Part shown: positions 52,101 through 60,540 of the stretch, in pieces
Layout: each line of letters opens with the position of its first letter
Numbering within the stretch: position 1 is the first letter of the stretch
Assembly: GCF_900637665.1 (NCBI RefSeq)
Contig: NZ_LR134386.1
Span: 856,001 to 920,000, forward strand
Reading direction: 5' to 3'
DNA length: 64,000 nucleotides
Origin: Chryseobacterium nakagawai
GTDB taxonomy: Bacteria; Bacteroidota; Bacteroidia; Flavobacteriales; Weeksellaceae
The notes under the pieces: model-generated
The model's input: only the letters and a program-made list of their open reading frames with translations
What the model was told of the DNA's origin: nothing
Databases searched by the model: none
Program-made: the position numbers and the translations under genes

Positions 52101-53259
52101 AAGAATGTCCACTAGAGAATTACGGGCCAATTTACAGATGATGCCAATGAATGATTTTAGGATTGACCTGAATGTGTTGCATAATTTCAATAGTAATTTT
52201 TCGCACTCAGGATTTAACTATGTTAATCCAGAAGGAGTTCCTGACCCAGGCTTTACATTTGCAACTGATATGATTACCTATTCCAATTCTGCGGTACTTC
52301 TTAAGTCATCATTTAAAGATGGAGCAGCGGTATACCAGGCAATCAGAGAAAATGCAATGAAACTTTCACAACAGCTGGGAGGACCAAATGCAGAAATAGG
52401 AAATGATGGATTTGCAAAACATTATAGTATAGCTAATGCATATGTATTGATCCCTGCATTCAGAGCAGCCCTTGAAGGTAAGTCTGTTTCTCCGATAGGA
52501 AATCCTAAAAAGGCAGGAATGCCATTGCCGAACTGGAGAATTACTTATTCAGGATTGAAGAATATTCCAATCATTAGTGGGCAGTTCACGAAGTTTGATA
52601 TCTTACATGGTTATACAGCTACTTATACTGCAACTGGAATTCAAAGTAATATTGATTACCATAGTAATCCGAATGGATATTATCAGACTGTAGACGATGC
52701 CGGTACTATTAAACTGAATGATGGAGATAAGATTAACCCTTATACCTTTGCTCAGGTAGGCTATGTAGAATCTTTTTCACCACTTATTGGAGTAGATGTT
52801 ACTATGAGAAACAATATGCAGTTCGGATTACAGTACAACAAAAACAGAATGATGGTGCTGGGATTAGTAAACCATACCCTGACTGAAGATTCCAACTCAG
52901 AATACGTAGTAAGATTAGGATATATTGTTCGTAACTTCAGACTAGGGACTGCCAATGTCAGAGGAAGAGGAACCAGAGGAAAAGGAAGTGATCTTAACAT
53001 CCGAGGAGATATTTCACTAAGAGATAGTAAAACTTCTATTATGAATATCCTTTTGAATGATTCACAGATTACAGGAGGGCAGAGACTTCTCAATATCAAG
53101 CTTTCCGCAGACTATAATGTTTCCGAAAATCTGAATCTGAGAGTCTTCTACGAACAGATGACTTCAAAATATAAGATCTCAACAGCTTTCCCACTGTCTA
53201 CGATCAGAGCAGGAATCTCTGCAACATTTACATTTGGAGAGTCCGGTGGCGGATTCTAG
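46159..53259 (+). CDS. sprA: SprA, outer-membrane translocon of the type IX secretion system
   Basis: A 2366-residue outer-membrane protein that forms the giant beta-barrel pore of the T9SS, needed for protein secretion and gliding in relatives. Signal peptide within KIFLFLSFLFMSVSAFAQQ. Large periplasmic/barrel region with many aromatic beta strands (for example QLKANYDTQSGFAFENRMNLVWQ), a domain around 780-1200 with FDDFEQTTSKISLKEPAAWSLA, ending in IRAGISATFTFGESGGGF with a C-terminal Phe typical of barrels. Start: TTG at 46159, or GTG at 46162. No ATG is near, so the start is non-standard. It is 3 nt after ruvA. It is the machine that exports the T9SS cargo in this window. Confidence 0.95.
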   Translation: MVANNKHFKIFLFLSFLFMSVSAFAQQAKDTTIIRKQYEIADPTRYEAYFDIKTGMYYVYPKIGNTITGPPTAMSPEEYKEYVLALQTRAYYKEKSEKYNLLFRKDKSDARKRGLIPSVMINNKLFETLFGGNKIEIIPSGYASIDFAGLYQKIDNPLILPQNRTSFTFDIDQRIQLGLLGKVGENLQLKANYDTQSGFAFENRMNLVWQAKGSWKDLQQKGLGNVDKPNEGGEDKIIKRVEFGNVNMPLSTSLIRGSQSLFGVKTEFQLGKTFGTVVLSQQQGEARNIVVQGGGVMNNFKVSANEYEENQHYFLGHYFLDKYDNALLNYPQINSTINITRLEVWVLDQGNSNLAYQKGIIGIRDLGEGGGVLPDNSVNDLYNEISAKAGTREAGKDYNGVYQGQVFGGSQPYINGEHFIFNSKARKLNANEFTFQPQLGYISLNQKLNDQQLLAVSYSYTVNGSSKVYKVGEFSEESPVLITKVLKVNNSVDVSSPMWKLMMKNVYSLDAGQVSPDGFILNVYYKDQKTGGKVNYLPDTSVKDVNLLKLLNWDRLNMNGDIQNNKDGTKGDGVFDFVNGITVRPETGRIIFTKVQPFGDYMQQVLGTNDPQYVFHDLYDQIKPTNGQTIVPQRYTIEGRYKGVQGQGISLGAVNVPQGSVKVSANGVQLSEGVDYTVDYMLGTVTIINENVKQSGQAINISLENQLTFNTQRKRFLGLNLERRFNENFILGGTVINYSESPLTQKVNFGQEAVNNTMAGINLMYNNQAPYLTRFTDKLPLIKTEAPSNINFKMEAAYLLPGLNKATNSQSYIDDFEQTTSKISLKEPAAWSLASRPEKNTEPPFNIPPTSDDITSGYGRGLLSWYNIDPRFWGVGGKAPGGITPQSVSNHASRRVMLSEIYNNRDFVAGDQTYTNTLDISFYPKERGPYNVNPGTEPAVSRWGGIMRPISVPNFVSSNIEYVEFWMMDPYADGNKLGDDPKLLLHLGNVSEDILKDGKMLYENGLPAPGVVSNTTTSNWGVQPKQPPILYAFSTEGDGRKAQDVGYDGLSSDQEAMRFGNTFVNPVTNIVDPAVDDFVFYLSDKFTGSQAASLVERYKYFRNPDGNSEANSLNVASQTPDAEDINRDYNLDQIESYNEYPIKLDQASLSLGANNIVDIKTVKAVFQNGQSGDVKWYLFRIPVSNFDKTQGAHSETVLNNVRFARLMLTGFENTSTLRFGTMDLVRSDWRKYPKTLAAYSNVPLDPASNEGVTIDSEIGKLEVGSVNIEENALNQPPYVLPPGIDRQVLSGNAGAQRQNEASLYMKAKDLEASKAQGVFKNTTLDMRRYKKLKLFVHAHDPINRDINVGKMDEKTKFFIRFGNDATDNYYEYEASLKLTSTSATAPMEIWPLENEVNLEIQNFVDAKIRRDKMYADKIMQRFLDPNFEAGDNYKRIYVKGRPSLGNVTTIMVGIRNGQERGIGTSIDRILWVNEIRLSEIENDGGYAGNASLNFNLGDFATVNTNASYTSVGFGNIDSKPAERNQSTQSAFSINTAINVDKLLPEKTGVKIPLNYSYSQTIEDPKYNPLDTDVEFSKAPNREQLKKVARTYTQQRSIGVVNMRKERVNQNKKPKFYDIENVSVTAVYNDDYFRDIYTKRNYRQYLRGYVDYNYTFKPWVIKPFNKMISDTAKSTKYLRWVKEFNINPIPTRLSFRTEVDRNYNELEFRNIEAILGGNTAGDIDAIRNRNFYFGWQYGLGFNFTKSLKLEINSATRTLNDNIDVNTMNNKAIFGNVFRAGRPVLYNHRAQLNYKLPFQYLPYLDFIDAEVGYGFTYNWNARSTALLSSPEGSLGSIGQNTNVIQATASADIPKFFGQFNYFKNINTKLQKRKQEMDSLNNVYTKQWEKNRYAYKKYKFKNKLTVLQSAAFFLTSFKQLDVSYTENNGTVLPGLLSAPNWYGSGQTLGGPTIGFLLGSQADIRRTVMENGWVSSSNYMTDAYVRMSTRELRANLQMMPMNDFRIDLNVLHNFNSNFSHSGFNYVNPEGVPDPGFTFATDMITYSNSAVLLKSSFKDGAAVYQAIRENAMKLSQQLGGPNAEIGNDGFAKHYSIANAYVLIPAFRAALEGKSVSPIGNPKKAGMPLPNWRITYSGLKNIPIISGQFTKFDILHGYTATYTATGIQSNIDYHSNPNGYYQTVDDAGTIKLNDGDKINPYTFAQVGYVESFSPLIGVDVTMRNNMQFGLQYNKNRMMVLGLVNHTLTEDSNSEYVVRLGYIVRNFRLGTANVRGRGTRGKGSDLNIRGDISLRDSKTSIMNILLNDSQITGGQRLLNIKLSADYNVSENLNLRVFYEQMTSKYKISTAFPLSTIRAGISATFTFGESGGGF

Positions 53260-53281
53260 ATAATAATATAAACTCTATAAT

Positions 53282-53316
53282 AAAGCCTCTTTCTGGAAGA
53301 AAGAGGCTTTAATTTT
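53282..53316 (+). terminator. Terminator after sprA
   Basis: A 13-bp perfect stem (AAAGCCTCTTTCT/AGAAAGAGGCTTT) has a 3-nt loop and runs into TAATTTTTATT. Confidence 0.85.
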
Positions 53317-53386
53317 TATTAATAATACTCTAATTGTTGAATTAAATGTTAATTTTATAGGTGATTAAACAAATAAACTAATAACG

Positions 53387-54580
53387 ATGAATAAGATTAT
53401 TCTATCTTTTCTTACTCTAGCGTCAGGAGTTCTTATGGCGCAAAGCCTGACCCCAACAGTTTCTATTGCAGCGGCAGGATCTGCAGATAATTTTAAGGGA
53501 GGTTATACCTTTGCTTATGCAACATCGGGAACACCCTGGAATGGCCCTCTCTTAAGTTTTGGTGGATTTAATAATAGTTACGATGCCCAATTAAACACAG
53601 ACTATGGTCCCAATGGAGGAGAGCATATATCATTTAGAACAAAAAATGGAGATGCAAACGTTTGGAATTCTTGGAATGAATTAGCAACTAGGGGAACTAA
53701 TAATTTTACGGGGAAACAATCCATCATGGGAAACCTTGGTATTGGTACCGGTACACCTTCTGAAATGCTAACTGTTTCTGGTGGTCATACGGGATCGATG
53801 ATTTTATTGAATTCGTCTGGTGATGGAGGAAATAGTCCTGCCAATTTAACGCTTTGGGCTTCAGAGCCACAAGAAACGTATACAGGAGTAGGAATTGGTA
53901 ACAATGTGAAAAACTACAACAGTACCAATAATCAAGTTTTTCCCCGCATAAATGCTAGTACTGGAGGTTCTTATATGAGATTACTTGATAATCAGATCCA
54001 GTTCAATATAATTTCCAATACAGGAGACAATAAGAAAATAGCTACTTTGGCAAGGGATAGGTTTGATGTAAGTGGTTCTCTATCTTCTCAAATAAGCTCA
54101 AATGAAGGAGGTGCTATTATTTTAGAAAATCCAACAAAAACAGCCGCCAACATGGCTAGAAAATGGGTGCTTTATAATATGACTGGAAGTTATGGAAATT
54201 CTTTACAATTCTGGAGCTATTCTGACGGAGGAGCCTATGGAGCAAAGCTTCTTCTTTCCGATGCGGGGAACATGGCATTACAAGGTAAATTTGAAGCAAA
54301 AGAAATTAAAGTAACCCTTACCCCAACAGCCGACTTCGTATTTGATGAAAATTACGATTTGCCAAAGTTAGAATCCGTTGAAAAGCATATTAAAGAGAAG
54401 AAACATCTTCCTGAAATAGCCTCTGCAAAAGAGATGGAAAAAGAAGGGGTAAATGTAGGAGAGTTCCAGATTAAGCTACTACAAAAAATAGAAGAACTTA
54501 CCCTGTACACTATTGAGCTGAATAAGCAGGTGAAAAAACAAGCGGAAGAAATTAAAGCTTTGAAAAAAAACAAAAAATAA
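53387..54580 (+). CDS. Exported tail-fibre-like protein with C-terminal coiled coil (paralogue 1)
   Basis: A 397-residue protein. Signal peptide MNKIILSFLTLASGVLMAQ. The middle has the phage-fibre-like motif GNLGIGTGTPSEML (about 117-130). The C-terminal 100 residues (ALQGKFEAKEIKVTLTPTADFVFDENYDLP... to KEEIKALKKNKK) match a conserved Bacteroidota domain related to tail-fibre chaperone ends, followed by a coiled coil. The same C-terminus occurs in the next gene. Likely a surface or matrix protein. No known enzyme motif. Confidence 0.78.
   Translation: MNKIILSFLTLASGVLMAQSLTPTVSIAAAGSADNFKGGYTFAYATSGTPWNGPLLSFGGFNNSYDAQLNTDYGPNGGEHISFRTKNGDANVWNSWNELATRGTNNFTGKQSIMGNLGIGTGTPSEMLTVSGGHTGSMILLNSSGDGGNSPANLTLWASEPQETYTGVGIGNNVKNYNSTNNQVFPRINASTGGSYMRLLDNQIQFNIISNTGDNKKIATLARDRFDVSGSLSSQISSNEGGAIILENPTKTAANMARKWVLYNMTGSYGNSLQFWSYSDGGAYGAKLLLSDAGNMALQGKFEAKEIKVTLTPTADFVFDENYDLPKLESVEKHIKEKKHLPEIASAKEMEKEGVNVGEFQIKLLQKIEELTLYTIELNKQVKKQAEEIKALKKNKK
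54276..54529 (+). repeat. 254-bp direct repeat, copy 1
   Basis: Encodes the shared C-terminal domain of the paralogue at 53387. It aligns without gaps to 55471-55724, mostly with third-position changes, so the copies are old enough to have diverged but the protein is kept. Confidence 0.85.
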
Positions 54581-54722
54581 TCATCAACTATTATAATGAT
54601 ACTGGCATAGAAATTTACCGAAATACAAATGAAAAACGTCCAGAATAATTTGATATGCAACAGCTATTTATTTCGTGAGCTGGTAACCAGGAAATATTAA
54701 ATTAAAAGAATACCCAATAATT

Positions 54723-55793
54723 ATGAAAAAACTAATATCCATGGCTGCAGTATTAGCAGCACAAATTTCTTTTGCACAATTATATACCCCTAATGGTGGT
54801 ATGAATGCAACCTCTACTCCAGGATCTACGAATGTAGGGATAGGAATTCATGATCCTCATTCTAATTTAGAAGTAGCTGATCAAAATGGAGGTAAAATAA
54901 CAATATCAACAGGAGGTTGGAGTGCATCATCTGCTAATCCTAAACTTCCCATCTTAGAATTTGCCGGATATTTGAATTATCCTAAAGTAAGGTTGATGGC
55001 AACTGAGGAAACAGGAAATACAAATGGATCTAGATTTTCCATTTTAGTTAATGATAACACAAGTGCTACAAATCTTGTTGAAAGATTTTTAATTCTCCAA
55101 AACGGAAATGTCGGATTGGGAAATTCACAGCCAAAAGAGAAACTAGATGTTTTAGGTAATATTTTAGCCGGAGCTACCCATTCAACAGAAGGAATCAATG
55201 CTTTTGCGATAAGATATGAAAACGGATCATTAAGTAACTGGGGATCATTGAGAAGTTCAGCCGCAACTTATATGAGTTTTGGTGCTAAAGCAGATCCTAA
55301 TACAGCAGAAGGATGGTTGTCTTCTAATGGGACTCTAAATTTTGCTAAAGTTGCCATGACAATGAATAATGAAGGAGTGAGGTTCTTAAGTTCGCCAGCA
55401 CAGGCTACTCCTTTAGAAGCTCCTGTAACAATGAAAGAGCTTATGAAACTTTCTCCAAATGGTAATGCTTCATTACAAGGCAAATTTGAAGCAAAAGAAA
55501 TCAAAGTGACCCTCACTCCAACAGCCGATTTCGTATTTGATGAAAATTATGATTTACCCAAGTTAGAAGCCGTTGAAAAACATATCAAAGAAAAGAAACA
55601 TCTCCCTGAAATAGCATCTGCAAAAGAGATGGAAAAAGAAGGGGTGAATATAGGTGAGTTTCAGATTAAGTTGCTACAAAAAATAGAAGAGCTCACTCTG
55701 TATACCATAGAACAAAATAAACAGCTTAAGAAACTCCAGAAGAATAATGATAAGCTAATGAAAGAAGTCTCAGAATTAAAATCTAAAAACTGA
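54723..55793 (+). CDS. Exported tail-fibre-like protein with C-terminal coiled coil (paralogue 2)
   Basis: A 356-residue protein. Signal peptide MKKLISMAAVLAAQISFAQ. Fibre-like motif NVGIGIHDPHSNLEV (about 37-51). The C-terminal 115 residues are nearly identical to paralogue 1 (EIKVTLTPTADFVFDENYDLPKLE). The middle parts differ, so the pair shares a tail on different heads. Its stop is 7 nt before the protease gene, which is therefore probably in the same transcript. Confidence 0.78.
   Translation: MKKLISMAAVLAAQISFAQLYTPNGGMNATSTPGSTNVGIGIHDPHSNLEVADQNGGKITISTGGWSASSANPKLPILEFAGYLNYPKVRLMATEETGNTNGSRFSILVNDNTSATNLVERFLILQNGNVGLGNSQPKEKLDVLGNILAGATHSTEGINAFAIRYENGSLSNWGSLRSSAATYMSFGAKADPNTAEGWLSSNGTLNFAKVAMTMNNEGVRFLSSPAQATPLEAPVTMKELMKLSPNGNASLQGKFEAKEIKVTLTPTADFVFDENYDLPKLEAVEKHIKEKKHLPEIASAKEMEKEGVNIGEFQIKLLQKIEELTLYTIEQNKQLKKLQKNNDKLMKEVSELKSKN
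55471..55724 (+). repeat. 254-bp direct repeat, copy 2
   Basis: Partner of 54276-54529, in the same reading frame within the second paralogue. Confidence 0.85.
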
Positions 55794-55800
55794 TTTCAAA

Positions 55801-58800
55801 ATGACAAAATTAAAATATACTTTATTTATGTTCCTGCTTTTGATTAGTTTTTTCAAAAGCCAAGTAGGAGATAACGGATACCCATTTTTGTATGAAAAAT
55901 TAACTTCTGAAAACCGTATTACAATCAGAGAAGAATATAAAGACAATTCTGGAAATAACCTTCCTTTGTTACAATTAAAAGAAAAGATTAAAGCTTTTGA
56001 AACAGATGGAGTGAATAATCAGCAAATAATAGATGAGGTTGCTGGTTTAAAAGATAAAGATTATATTAATCAAAATATTTATGGTAAAGCTATTTATAGA
56101 GAAATTAATATTGCAGATGATAATAATAGGATTGAGTACGATGGAAGATATTATTATTTATATAAGGTTAAGTCGTCAGATGCTAAAGCACTGCAAATCT
56201 ATTTTAAAAAATATCTTTTGCCGAAAGATAGTAAGCTTTTCCTATATGCAGAAAATGGGTTTATCTTAGGAGAATTTAATGATAAAAATAATCCAGATCC
56301 TAAAAACAAAGGATTAGAATTTGGAACACAGCCAATACCAGGAAACACATTTTATATTGAACTTTCTTATCCTGTAGATAGTAATAATAAACCTTTATTA
56401 GTTACTGAAAAAGTTATTCATTCCTTTACTGATTTTTATGGTGGAGTTTACGGCACAGCAGGTAATTGTCATAAGAATATAGCGTGTGGATTTACAATTG
56501 ATAATAAATCAAGAAATATAAAATCTGTTGGTTTAATGCTATATCCAATATATCAATGGGGGACCAATACACATAAATATTCGGCAAGTTGTTCAGGTAA
56601 CTTAATGAACAATACTGCTCAAAATGGAGAACCTTATTTTTTGACAGCTGCTCATTGTATAGGATATGAAGCCGCTAATAATAATATCAATTGGAGTACA
56701 GAATTAATTACTTTATTTAACTATGAAGCATTAAGCTGTACAAGTAATGGAACAGATGCTCCAGCTGCATTATCCAATAATTCAGTTTTCGGATGTACCT
56801 TGTTAACGCAAAGCCCAGCAACTTCTTTAGATTATGCCTTAATAAAATTGAATACAACAGCGAGTGCCTTAGCTCAATATAAAATTTGTTATGCTGGCTG
56901 GGATAACAATCCTAACGCATATTCGGTAAATCCTACGAATGCATATTCGGTACATCATCCCCAGGGAGATGTAAAAAAAATATCTATAGTTCAGGAATTA
57001 AATCCTGTGATGAGTAATCAGCCTATACTACAATCAGGATTATTCGGATATTATGCTGTTCCATGGCCAACAAATACATCAGGAACATTCTTACAGAACT
57101 CATGGAGAAATGGTATTGTAGAGAAAGGGTCTTCCGGATCTCCATTATTCAATAGTTCCGATAGATTAATAGGATCTTTATCAACAGGTCCTGACCCTAA
57201 CCATTTTAATTGTAATAATCCGGATATTTATAGTAACAAATGGTTTACTTATTATTCGAGATTTTCTAATAATTATTATACTATGTCTCCATGGCTAAAT
57301 CCTAACGGAGCAAACGTACAATCTATAGGACCATATTGTCCATCTTATATTCAAGTTGGTGCTCCTGTTATTGTTAATCCGGGAGGTGGAGGAGGAACCC
57401 AACCAACAAATTGGGAAGAGGAACCTATTGATATAAACGGAGAAAGAGTTCATCCTGCCAATACGTGGGGGAAAAAAATCTATTTAAGAGAAAATAGCGG
57501 GACTAATACACAACAAGACGTAGATGCAAATTTTTATTATTATAGATCAGTCATGTCTCCTAATAAGAATACATTTGCTATGAGCGAAAATATATATAAT
57601 ATTCGCTATGTTAATATAAATTATTATGTACCTAAACTTCAGCTTTGGGGAATATATAAAATAGTTGATTGTAATAAAATTAAGTATATAAAACCTGCAA
57701 AAATAACAATGCGAAACCCTGGAACAATTGGTGAGCTAGATAATTATACAATAAATGTTGTAGGAGTTACTGATGATAGAGTTCATATTCTTATTGACGA
57801 AAGAAGATGGGTTGGAAGTAATGGAAATAATTCTGTTTATAATACTTATGAACTTCAATCTTATAAAATTATAAATAACGAACTTGTATTTGAAAATTAT
57901 AAAACGTTTTTTTATCAACAACAAAATATGGGTGTTGAGACCTATTATGAATTTGATAATGATCATTTAATGTTGGTAGCAAATCAAAGTTCAGTCAGAA
58001 AGATGTATTCATGTTTTTATAGTGGACAGAACGCTGGTTGGCAGATAGATACAAACCCAATAACCAATTTGCCTTCTAATGGGTATACAAAAATGGTTGG
58101 GGATAAAATTTTTATGGTTGTGCCAGGGCAGAATAAAATGAATATTTATAACATTTCTTCGAACTCTGCTGCTCTTACATTGCAGGCATCATTATCAAAT
58201 CCTTTTTTATCAACCCCTGGTGGAAATGGTATTTTGGATCCGATCTTTGTATTTAAAAGATCAGATAATATATATAATGTTGTCTATAAAAATACGAATG
58301 GTGTTAGTTTTTTTGAACTTTTACAGGTGAATTTATCTGGTAATTCAGCCAGTTCTTCCCACATTACGATGCCTGCCGACTTTAGATATGTATATGGTGT
58401 AGGGTCTAATTTTATTATAAAAGGTAATGAAATTATTAAGTTAACTAAAGTGGGATGGACATCAGCTGCGACAAGTGAATATGGAAATCACTTCTATCAG
58501 AATTTTATAAAAGATGCTAGTGGAAATTGGATAAAAGATAAAAGTTTTCCACTTAAATGGAAAGATGTTGGAGCATTTGACAACCGATATATAATCAGCG
58601 CTGATGATTATTATGGTAATAATCTAAAACGTAGAATGTTTAGTATAAGAGAAGTTGATTATGTAGCACATTCTTATATTAGATATAATGATAATGTATT
58701 TTATCCAGCAGCTTATCATCGTCCAAAAAAGCTGGATAATTATTATTTTAGTGCGGGTATTGTTGTTAATGGAAGAGAAGAATTTAAAAACCTAACATAT

Positions 58801-59436
58801 CCAAATCTGAACTTCTTTCTATACAGATCTCCTAACTTTGGATATGATTTTAATGCCAATACATACGATACCAAAACAGTAATTTTGGATGATAAAACAC
58901 AGAAATTGACGGGGTACAAGAGTGTGGCTATACACGGGAAATATTCTGTTGTAATGAAACCTGGCTTTAGTGTTTCTGCTACAACCGGCGTAGAATTTAC
59001 GGCAAAAGCACAAGCTCCTTTGCCAGCAGATATTCCTGCATGTTCTCTTACTTTTGATGATATGCTTAATCCTCAGATAACAGAAACACCTGATGAAACA
59101 ATCTATCTTAAACAGGTCGGCGTGAAATTAGGAAATGAACCTTATTACGGAGAAATTGTACTTAATGGTACCCTTGCAAACCAGGAAATTGTTATTGACA
59201 GGGCCGTGAAGCTCTATCCAAACCCTACCAAAGATATATTGAATATAGACTTTAATGGGAAAAAGTTCAAAACATTAGACGTATATTCATTAGATGGTAA
59301 GAAAATTATAACAAAAGATTTATCATCCTTGAATACTATTCAGGTTAACTTATCTCAATATCCTGCCGGGATTTATATGGTAACCCTCATAGATTCAAAC
59401 GGAAAGAATTATCCAAATAAGATTATTAAAAAATAA
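55801..59436 (+). CDS. Large secreted trypsin-like (lysyl-endopeptidase-type) protease with T9SS sorting domain
   Basis: A 1211-residue exported protein. Signal peptide MTKLKYTLFMFLLLISFFKSQ. Region about 25-210 is a prodomain-like part. S1 protease domain about 215-520: His285 (FLTAAHCIG), Asp344 (SLDYALIKL) and Ser445 (EKGSSGSPLFN), with the HHPQGDVKKIS segment that marks lysyl endopeptidase relatives. Residues about 560-1120 form a long region with no motif I recognise, possibly beta-propeller. T9SS sorting domain at about 1137-1211 (LYPNPTKDILNIDFN, YSLDGKKI, LSQYPAGIYMVTLI). Probably an extracellular protease. A terminator follows. Confidence 0.88.
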   Translation: MTKLKYTLFMFLLLISFFKSQVGDNGYPFLYEKLTSENRITIREEYKDNSGNNLPLLQLKEKIKAFETDGVNNQQIIDEVAGLKDKDYINQNIYGKAIYREINIADDNNRIEYDGRYYYLYKVKSSDAKALQIYFKKYLLPKDSKLFLYAENGFILGEFNDKNNPDPKNKGLEFGTQPIPGNTFYIELSYPVDSNNKPLLVTEKVIHSFTDFYGGVYGTAGNCHKNIACGFTIDNKSRNIKSVGLMLYPIYQWGTNTHKYSASCSGNLMNNTAQNGEPYFLTAAHCIGYEAANNNINWSTELITLFNYEALSCTSNGTDAPAALSNNSVFGCTLLTQSPATSLDYALIKLNTTASALAQYKICYAGWDNNPNAYSVNPTNAYSVHHPQGDVKKISIVQELNPVMSNQPILQSGLFGYYAVPWPTNTSGTFLQNSWRNGIVEKGSSGSPLFNSSDRLIGSLSTGPDPNHFNCNNPDIYSNKWFTYYSRFSNNYYTMSPWLNPNGANVQSIGPYCPSYIQVGAPVIVNPGGGGGTQPTNWEEEPIDINGERVHPANTWGKKIYLRENSGTNTQQDVDANFYYYRSVMSPNKNTFAMSENIYNIRYVNINYYVPKLQLWGIYKIVDCNKIKYIKPAKITMRNPGTIGELDNYTINVVGVTDDRVHILIDERRWVGSNGNNSVYNTYELQSYKIINNELVFENYKTFFYQQQNMGVETYYEFDNDHLMLVANQSSVRKMYSCFYSGQNAGWQIDTNPITNLPSNGYTKMVGDKIFMVVPGQNKMNIYNISSNSAALTLQASLSNPFLSTPGGNGILDPIFVFKRSDNIYNVVYKNTNGVSFFELLQVNLSGNSASSSHITMPADFRYVYGVGSNFIIKGNEIIKLTKVGWTSAATSEYGNHFYQNFIKDASGNWIKDKSFPLKWKDVGAFDNRYIISADDYYGNNLKRRMFSIREVDYVAHSYIRYNDNVFYPAAYHRPKKLDNYYFSAGIVVNGREEFKNLTYPNLNFFLYRSPNFGYDFNANTYDTKTVILDDKTQKLTGYKSVAIHGKYSVVMKPGFSVSATTGVEFTAKAQAPLPADIPACSLTFDDMLNPQITETPDETIYLKQVGVKLGNEPYYGEIVLNGTLANQEIVIDRAVKLYPNPTKDILNIDFNGKKFKTLDVYSLDGKKIITKDLSSLNTIQVNLSQYPAGIYMVTLIDSNGKNYPNKIIKK

Positions 59437-59448
59437 TTGTTTAATCCA

Positions 59449-59478
59449 AATCGCTGCTTTTGCAGCGATTTTTTTATT
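59449..59478 (+). terminator. Terminator after the secreted protease gene
   Basis: AATCGCTGC (59449-59457) pairs with GCAGCGATT (59462-59470) and is followed by seven T. Confidence 0.9.
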
Positions 59479-59513
59479 TACAACCAAAATTTATTGAAGA
59501 TGCCTATTAAGGC

Positions 59514-59544
59514 TTTGAACCTTTTATAATTTTGAATACATTTG
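59514..59544 (+). promoter_or_regulatory. Promoter of gcvH
   Basis: TTTG (59514-59517), 19 nt, TACATTTG (59537-59544): a full consensus match, 20 nt before the start codon. Confidence 0.8.
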
Positions 59545-59564
59545 TAGAAAATAAAAATTAAAAA

Positions 59565-59942
59565 ATGAACACACCATCAGAATTAAAGTACACTAAAGAT
59601 CACGAATGGATCAAGATTGAAGGTAATGTAGCTACCATTGGTATTACAGACTTTGCTCAGGGAGAACTTGGAGACATCGTTTATGTAGATGTAGATACAG
59701 TAGATGATGATCTTAATGGCGGAGACGTTTTCGGAAGTGTAGAAGCTGTAAAAACTGTTTCAGACTTATTCTTACCTATTGCAGGGAAGGTTATCGAATT
59801 CAACTCAGAACTAGAAGACCAGCCGGAATTGTTAAATACAGATCCTTATGGAGATGGATGGATTATCAAATTAGAAGTGGCTGCTGGGGCAGATCTTTCT
59901 GAATTACTTTCTGCAGACGATTACAAAGCAATCATTGGATAA
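59565..59942 (+). CDS. gcvH: Glycine cleavage system H protein
   Basis: A 125-residue cytoplasmic carrier protein of the glycine cleavage system. The lipoylated Lys63 lies in GSVEAVKTVSDL, and the start PSELKYTKDHEWIKIEG is typical. Length matches the family (about 127). The 3' end overlaps the VanZ-like gene by 8 nt. Confidence 0.96.
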   Translation: MNTPSELKYTKDHEWIKIEGNVATIGITDFAQGELGDIVYVDVDTVDDDLNGGDVFGSVEAVKTVSDLFLPIAGKVIEFNSELEDQPELLNTDPYGDGWIIKLEVAAGADLSELLSADDYKAIIG

Positions 59943-60294
59943 AATTTCAAAAATATTTAGTAAGATATTGCCCATTTATTGGGCATTTCTTACTTATATG
60001 CTTCTCAAACCAGGAGAAGAGAACCAAGAATATTGGTTCATGTTCAGCGGTATCGATAAAGTATTGCACCTAAGTATATTTGCTGCTTTAGGATTTTCTT
60101 TTATTGCCGCATTTCCTAGAATTAAATTTTCTTACTTTTTTCAGATCATTCTTATATATGCTTTTCTTACAGAGATCCTGCAGGAAGAAATGGGATTGGG
60201 AAGATCTATGGAAACACTGGATATCGTTGCAGACACGGTTGGCTGTCTCATTGGCTATTTTACCTATAAGTTTTTAATTAAGCGATTTTTCTAA
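59935..60294 (+). CDS. VanZ-like membrane protein
   Basis: A 119-residue protein with about four hydrophobic segments. LPIYWAFLTYMLLKPGEENQ, GIDKVLHLSIFAALGFSF and TLDIVADTVGCLIGYFTYKFL fit the VanZ-like family. Start: TTG at 59935 inside gcvH, which keeps the first membrane segment. The first internal ATG (59999) would remove it. Probably translated by coupling from gcvH. Role unknown. VanZ relatives confer low-level teicoplanin resistance elsewhere. Confidence 0.85.
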   Translation: MDKISKIFSKILPIYWAFLTYMLLKPGEENQEYWFMFSGIDKVLHLSIFAALGFSFIAAFPRIKFSYFFQIILIYAFLTEILQEEMGLGRSMETLDIVADTVGCLIGYFTYKFLIKRFF

Positions 60295-60517
60295 TTCTAT
60301 TTTAAGAATTAGGCTTTCTGGATGAGGTCCCTTACCTTTCTCTCATACTTTTCTTTTTAGAATTACCCCCATCCTTAAACCTTTTCCGGAGCTATTTCCC
60401 GCTATCCACTCTTACTCCTCACGCCTTTACCCTCCAACGCTCAAACCCTCCACCTTTCCAAACCCTGTTGCGGGGTAACCGTTACTATCGGGGCTAGGGT
60501 AGTGGACATATATTATA

Positions 60518-60540
60518 AATAATGAGTGATAAGTAATAGA
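60518..60540 (+). repeat. Inverted repeat, left copy
   Basis: AATAATGAGTGATAAGTAAT... matches the reverse complement of 61095-61119 with a few differences. The spacing is about 555 bp. Confidence 0.45.

Noticed and set aside
53387..55793. Tandem duplication of a whole gene
   Set aside because: Only the 254-bp C-terminal part is similar at DNA level. The heads differ, so this is domain sharing, not a recent full duplication.
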